Origin: Pseudomonadota bacterium | GTDB lineage: Bacteria > Pseudomonadota > Gammaproteobacteria > Steroidobacterales > Steroidobacteraceae | Length of the DNA: 64,000 nucleotides | NCBI GenBank assembly: GCA_023391815.1 | Contig: JAEWAF010000072.1 | Location: forward strand, 1 to 64,000 | Direction of reading: 5' to 3' | Shown here: in pieces, positions 61,083 to 64,000 of the stretch | How the letters are laid out: every line of letters starts with the position of its first letter | Numbering within the stretch: position 1 is the first letter of the stretch | Made by a program: the position numbers and the translations under genes | Notes under the pieces: model-generated | Databases searched by the model: none | The model's input: the letters and a program-made list of their open reading frames with translations, nothing else | What the model was told of the DNA's origin: nothing

Positions 61083-61098
61083 TTAGGCCAAGGTCCAA
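61083..61098. promoter_or_regulatory. Palindromic box, site 8 of 8
   Basis: TTAGGCCAAGGTCCAA (minus strand TTGGACCTTGGCCTAATTGC). Centre 66 bases before the sortase ATG at 61024. With sites 1 and 7 it shares the exact TAATTG extension on the promoter-facing side. It also lies about 103 bases upstream of the plus-strand gene at 61194. Confidence 0.65.
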
Positions 61099-61193
61099 CC
61101 GCGTGATGTCGCCGGTCCGGTGGCTCGACGCGAAGCCGGCGCGGGCCTAGACTCGACAGCACATCGCATGCGATCGGCAGCGGAGATTGCCCC

Positions 61194-62057
61194 ATGACGG
61201 CGAAGAGCAGTGCCCCGGTTGTCTTGAATGTGCTGTCAGCGGCGTCCTTGATGCTGGCCGGCCCCGCGCTCGCCACCGATGCGCCGGTCACGGCGGTCTA
61301 CAAGGTTCAGGAACTGTCGTTCAACTACCAGCTGCCCCGCCACTTTCAGGCCTGTCACGAGTTGCAGCAGCGGGTCGCGAACATCCTGCTCGCGGTAGGC
61401 GCCAGAGACGACATCAAGGTCGATGTCCGCAACTGCGACTCCTTCGTCGTCGGCGACGACGACATGATGGATCCGTTGCCGGGGCACAGCAGCTCCGATC
61501 CTTTCGATCGCGGCGACCCGTTCGGCCGCAACGATCCATTCAACCGCTCGTCGTCCACTTTCCGCACGCCGGGCGGCGACCGTCGCCAATCGGCGCACAT
61601 CCGCATCCAATTGCAGATGCCGGTGGAGTTGACGCCGGCGGTGATGAAGGAAATCGAAAAGGATAAATCCCGTCGCGAGCTGGTCTCGCGCGTGACCCGC
61701 AACCCGAACGCCGCGATGAACGATCCGATCGTGTTCGAAGCGCAGCGCCAGCAAGTGACGTTGTCCTCGCGCACGGTGCGCCTGCAACCCGAGGACTGCG
61801 ATCTGCTCGATCAAATGAACACGCAGTTGTTCCGCAAGCTCGCAGTCAAAGTCACCCGTCGCACCGCCAGCTGCGGGCCCCGCGACTCCTCACGTATTCC
61901 ACCCCAGATGGATGTCGAGGCCCTGCTGCCGACCGGCAAGCTGCTGCCCATGCCCGATCCGGAGAAGCAGAAGAAGAGCGGCGCCGGTCCGTCGGAGGAT
62001 CAGGCGGCGTCGACGGCACAGCCGACGCCGGGCGAGCCGCCCCCTCAGCAACAATAG
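61194..62057 (+). CDS. Exported protein of unknown function with D-P-F repeats
   Basis: 287 residues, GGAG eight bases before the ATG. Signal peptide of about 27 residues (ends ALATD). The body shows beta/alpha segments without known motif (VYKVQELSFNYQLPRHFQAC, IKVDVRNCDSFVVGDDDMMD) and a low-complexity insert DPFDRGDPFGRNDPFNRSSS that looks like a spacer. The C-terminal end is Pro/Gln-rich. Two Cys in HFQAC and RNCDS might form a disulfide. It is transcribed away from the sortase; site 8 is in the shared region. I do not recognise a family. Confidence 0.72.
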   Translation: MTAKSSAPVVLNVLSAASLMLAGPALATDAPVTAVYKVQELSFNYQLPRHFQACHELQQRVANILLAVGARDDIKVDVRNCDSFVVGDDDMMDPLPGHSSSDPFDRGDPFGRNDPFNRSSSTFRTPGGDRRQSAHIRIQLQMPVELTPAVMKEIEKDKSRRELVSRVTRNPNAAMNDPIVFEAQRQQVTLSSRTVRLQPEDCDLLDQMNTQLFRKLAVKVTRRTASCGPRDSSRIPPQMDVEALLPTGKLLPMPDPEKQKKSGAGPSEDQAASTAQPTPGEPPPQQQ

Positions 62058-62181
62058 GGGGCGGGGCATCTCGCCGGCGGCACGCCGAATTCGGTGCGCG
62101 CTCGAGGCGCCGAGCCAGCCCGCTGTGAACGATTTCGGACGATGCTAGGATGCGTTCCCCCTACACACTCAGCACATTCGC

Positions 62182-63153
62182 ATGAAAATAAAGTCGCTTG
62201 TCCTCGCCCTGTCCGTCTGTGTGACGCTCGCGGCCTGCTCGCCCAAGTCGGCGGCGCCGGAACAACAGGCCCGGGAATCCGCTCCAGCTGCGCCGGCGCA
62301 AACGGCACAGGCGCCCGCCGGCAGCTTCACCATCGGTGAGCTCTCCGCCGTAGCGTTGCGTGACGGTACTTTCGAGTTTCCGAACGACAACAAGATTTTC
62401 GGCGTCGGCAAGACGCCCGAAGACGTCGCTGCCGTATTGGCCGCCGCCGGCGCGCCCACCGATAAGATCACCGTGTCGCTTCAGCCGTTGCTGGTGAAGA
62501 GCGCGGATCGTGTGTTGTTGTTCGATACCGGCGCGGGCTCGGCTTTCGGTCCGGCTGGCGGTCAGCTGCCGAAGTCGCTCGCGGAGGCTGGCGTCGAGCC
62601 CGCCGCCGTGACCGACATCTTCATCTCACATCCGCACGGCGATCACATCGGCGGCCTGCTGAATGCCGAAGGCACGCTGGCGTTTCCCAACGCGACCGTG
62701 CACATCGGTGCCGCCGATTGGGAGTTCCTGAAAGGATTGAGCGCCGAGAAGGCCGCCGCGGTCGGTCTGTCCAACCTTGCCGGGTTCGTCACCGCGCTGA
62801 CCCCGAAAATCGATGCGTTCGCACCGGGCACCGAGCTGCTGCCGGCCGTCGTCAAGGCCGTCGATCTGCATGGCCATACGCCCGGCCACTCCGGTTATCT
62901 GATCGGCTCGGGCGCGAATACCTTGCTGTACATCGGCGACTCTCTGCACAGTTCCGTCATCTCGGTGCAGAAGCCGGAGTGGACGATCGCCTTCGATAGC
63001 GATGCGGCGGTGGGTGCGAAGAATCGTAGCGATGTGCTCGCGACGAGCGCCCAGAGCGGTCAACGCATCTACGCCGTGCACTTCCCCTATCCTGGCTTGG
63101 GCAAGTTCGAGCGTCGCGGTGAGGGCTATGCCTGGATCGCCGAAACGCTGTAA
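62182..63153 (+). CDS. MBL-fold hydrolase lipoprotein
   Basis: 323 residues. Lipobox LAAC at residues 16-19 (VTLAACSPKSAA), so a membrane-anchored periplasmic lipoprotein; the residue after Cys is Ser, typical of outer-membrane sorting. The MBL-fold domain (about 50-320) has HPHGDHIGGLL (HxHxDH), TPGHSGYLIG and GDSLHSS with the bridging Asp, and VHFPYPG near the end, as in quorum-quenching lactonase/alkylsulfatase-type families. Substrate not known. This is not the beta-lactamase B3 pattern seen at 4888. A Pro/Ala linker separates anchor from enzyme. Confidence 0.9.
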   Translation: MKIKSLVLALSVCVTLAACSPKSAAPEQQARESAPAAPAQTAQAPAGSFTIGELSAVALRDGTFEFPNDNKIFGVGKTPEDVAAVLAAAGAPTDKITVSLQPLLVKSADRVLLFDTGAGSAFGPAGGQLPKSLAEAGVEPAAVTDIFISHPHGDHIGGLLNAEGTLAFPNATVHIGAADWEFLKGLSAEKAAAVGLSNLAGFVTALTPKIDAFAPGTELLPAVVKAVDLHGHTPGHSGYLIGSGANTLLYIGDSLHSSVISVQKPEWTIAFDSDAAVGAKNRSDVLATSAQSGQRIYAVHFPYPGLGKFERRGEGYAWIAETL

Positions 63154-63345
63154 CTCGATCAACACAGATCGAGCGATGGCTGCGTGCGGTTTGTGTGACT
63201 GCGCGCAGCCTTCTTCATCCATTCCCTGCCTGTAAAGTTCCTACTCGCCCCGACGCCGCGGTAAATACCACACCGCCTCGCTCAAGATTCCGGCGCATCG
63301 CGTCGAAACAGTCTTCATCCATAACAGCTCACTCGATCGGAGCAT

Positions 63346-64000
63346 ATGAAGGCTCAGCGACTGCTCTCGCTATTCATTTCGTCGCTGCTGGCGACCTGCG
63401 CCACGCAGGCAGCCGAAGACCTGACCGATCTGGACCTGGCGACGTTGATGAGCATGGACGTGACGGTGACGTCGGCGGCCCGGCGCGCCCAGGCAACGGC
63501 CGATGCCGCCGCAGCTGTGTTCGTCATCACGCGGGAGGACATCCATCGCAGCGGCGCCACCAGCTTGCCGGAAGTGCTGCGTCTGGCACCGGGCCTGCAA
63601 GTCGCGCGCATCGATGCACGCAGCTGGGCGATCACCGCTCGCGGGTTCAACAGTCGTTTCGCCAACAAGCTCCAAGTGCTCGTCGACGGACGCAGCATCT
63701 ACACGCCGCTGTTCTCGGGCGTGATGTGGGAAGAGCAGCACGTTCCGCTCGATAACATCGAGCGCATCGAAGTCTTGCGCGGACCCGGCGGCGCGCTTTG
63801 GGGCATCAATGCCGTCAACGGCGTGATCAACATCATCACGCGGCCTGCCGCCGATGACTCCGGCGTTCAGTTGCAGGCCGGTAGCGGCACCGTCGATAGC
63901 GCCGGTCTGGTGAGCTATGCGGATCGCATCGACCCGCTCGGCGACTATCGTGTCTACGCCGAGCACACTCGCACCGATTCCTATCTGGATGGCGGCGAGC
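63346..64000 (+). CDS. TonB-dependent receptor, N-terminal part (truncated by window end)
   Basis: Reading from ATG 63346 (CGGAG upstream) the frame is open to the last base, about 218 codons. Signal peptide ends QAAED; then a plug domain: VTSAARRAQATADAAAAVFV, REDIHRSGATSLPEVLRLAP, ARGFNSRFANKLQVLVDGRS and IERIEVLRGPGGALWGINAV with NGVINIITRP, the strongest receptor hallmark. The beta-barrel begins near the end (GSGTVDSAGLVSYADRID). The remainder lies outside the window. The call rests on the plug motifs, which are complete. Confidence 0.88.
   Translation, partial: MKAQRLLSLFISSLLATCATQAAEDLTDLDLATLMSMDVTVTSAARRAQATADAAAAVFVITREDIHRSGATSLPEVLRLAPGLQVARIDARSWAITARGFNSRFANKLQVLVDGRSIYTPLFSGVMWEEQHVPLDNIERIEVLRGPGGALWGINAVNGVINIITRPAADDSGVQLQAGSGTVDSAGLVSYADRIDPLGDYRVYAEHTRTDSYLDGGE

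Noticed and set aside
62182..63153. Second metallo-beta-lactamase resistance gene
   Set aside because: HxHxDH is shared by the whole MBL fold; the B3 hallmarks around H196 and H263 and the YSDSL motif are missing, so only MBL-fold hydrolase is claimed.
1..64000. Integrated element, prophage or insertion sequence
   Set aside because: No integrase, transposase, att-like direct repeat next to a tRNA, or phage structural gene was found in either strand.

Overview
The window is high-GC, densely coded chromosomal DNA from a Gram-negative bacterium. Three TonB-dependent receptors, an ExbD, a lipoprotein, an MCP with a CheR-docking tail and many two-component proteins fit a free-living, polymer-degrading gammaproteobacterium, perhaps Steroidobacter-like; the genus is a guess. 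No rRNA, tRNA, CRISPR array, transposase or phage gene was seen, and no stretch over 300 bases lacks a gene.

Layout. (1) 1-12 kb: two TonB receptors, VOC protein, ExbD, a methyltransferase with a divergent MerR regulator and a textbook 19-bp-spacer MerR promoter, a subclass B3 metallo-beta-lactamase, a membrane acyltransferase, a GST and a regulator/beta-propeller pair. (2) 12-20.5 kb: a signalling block with a degenerate HPt-REC protein, a stand-alone HPt, a REC-MarR-type regulator, a subtilase with a WSNGYT tail, and a 1378-residue hybrid kinase with an extracellular propeller. (3) 20.5-22.9 kb: divergent EamA exporter and MocR regulator. (4) 22.9-32.6 kb: a complete non-phosphorylating L-fucose system: exported GH95 fucosidase, FucP permease, aldose dehydrogenase, lactonase fused to the SAF domain of the dehydratase, UxaA-type dehydratase, ketodeoxyfuconate dehydrogenase, diketo-acid hydrolase and IclR regulator. 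(5) 32.7-35.5 kb: a Cys-rich mini-protein and two Ku proteins in one overlapping operon, then a FrnE-like DsbA. (6) 35.5-42.7 kb: CheW, MCP, a very large M48 membrane protease, a YCII protein and a small membrane protein.

(7) 42.9-61.1 kb is the most unusual part. It holds four histidine kinases, a single-domain receiver, a FixJ-type regulator, a BON protein, a catalytically degenerate GH63-like protein, a DUF4105 protein, a baeRF-type protein, YihY, L-asparaginase and a three-gene sortase operon with its own LPxTG-like substrate. Eight copies of a 16-bp palindrome (about TTAGSCCNNGGKCCAA) lie in front of these transcription units, five of them 64-69 bases upstream of a start codon, and none was noticed elsewhere. 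I infer a local regulon, possibly under the FixJ-type regulator. (8) 61.2-64 kb: an exported protein of unknown function, an MBL-fold lipoprotein and a third TonB receptor cut by the window end.
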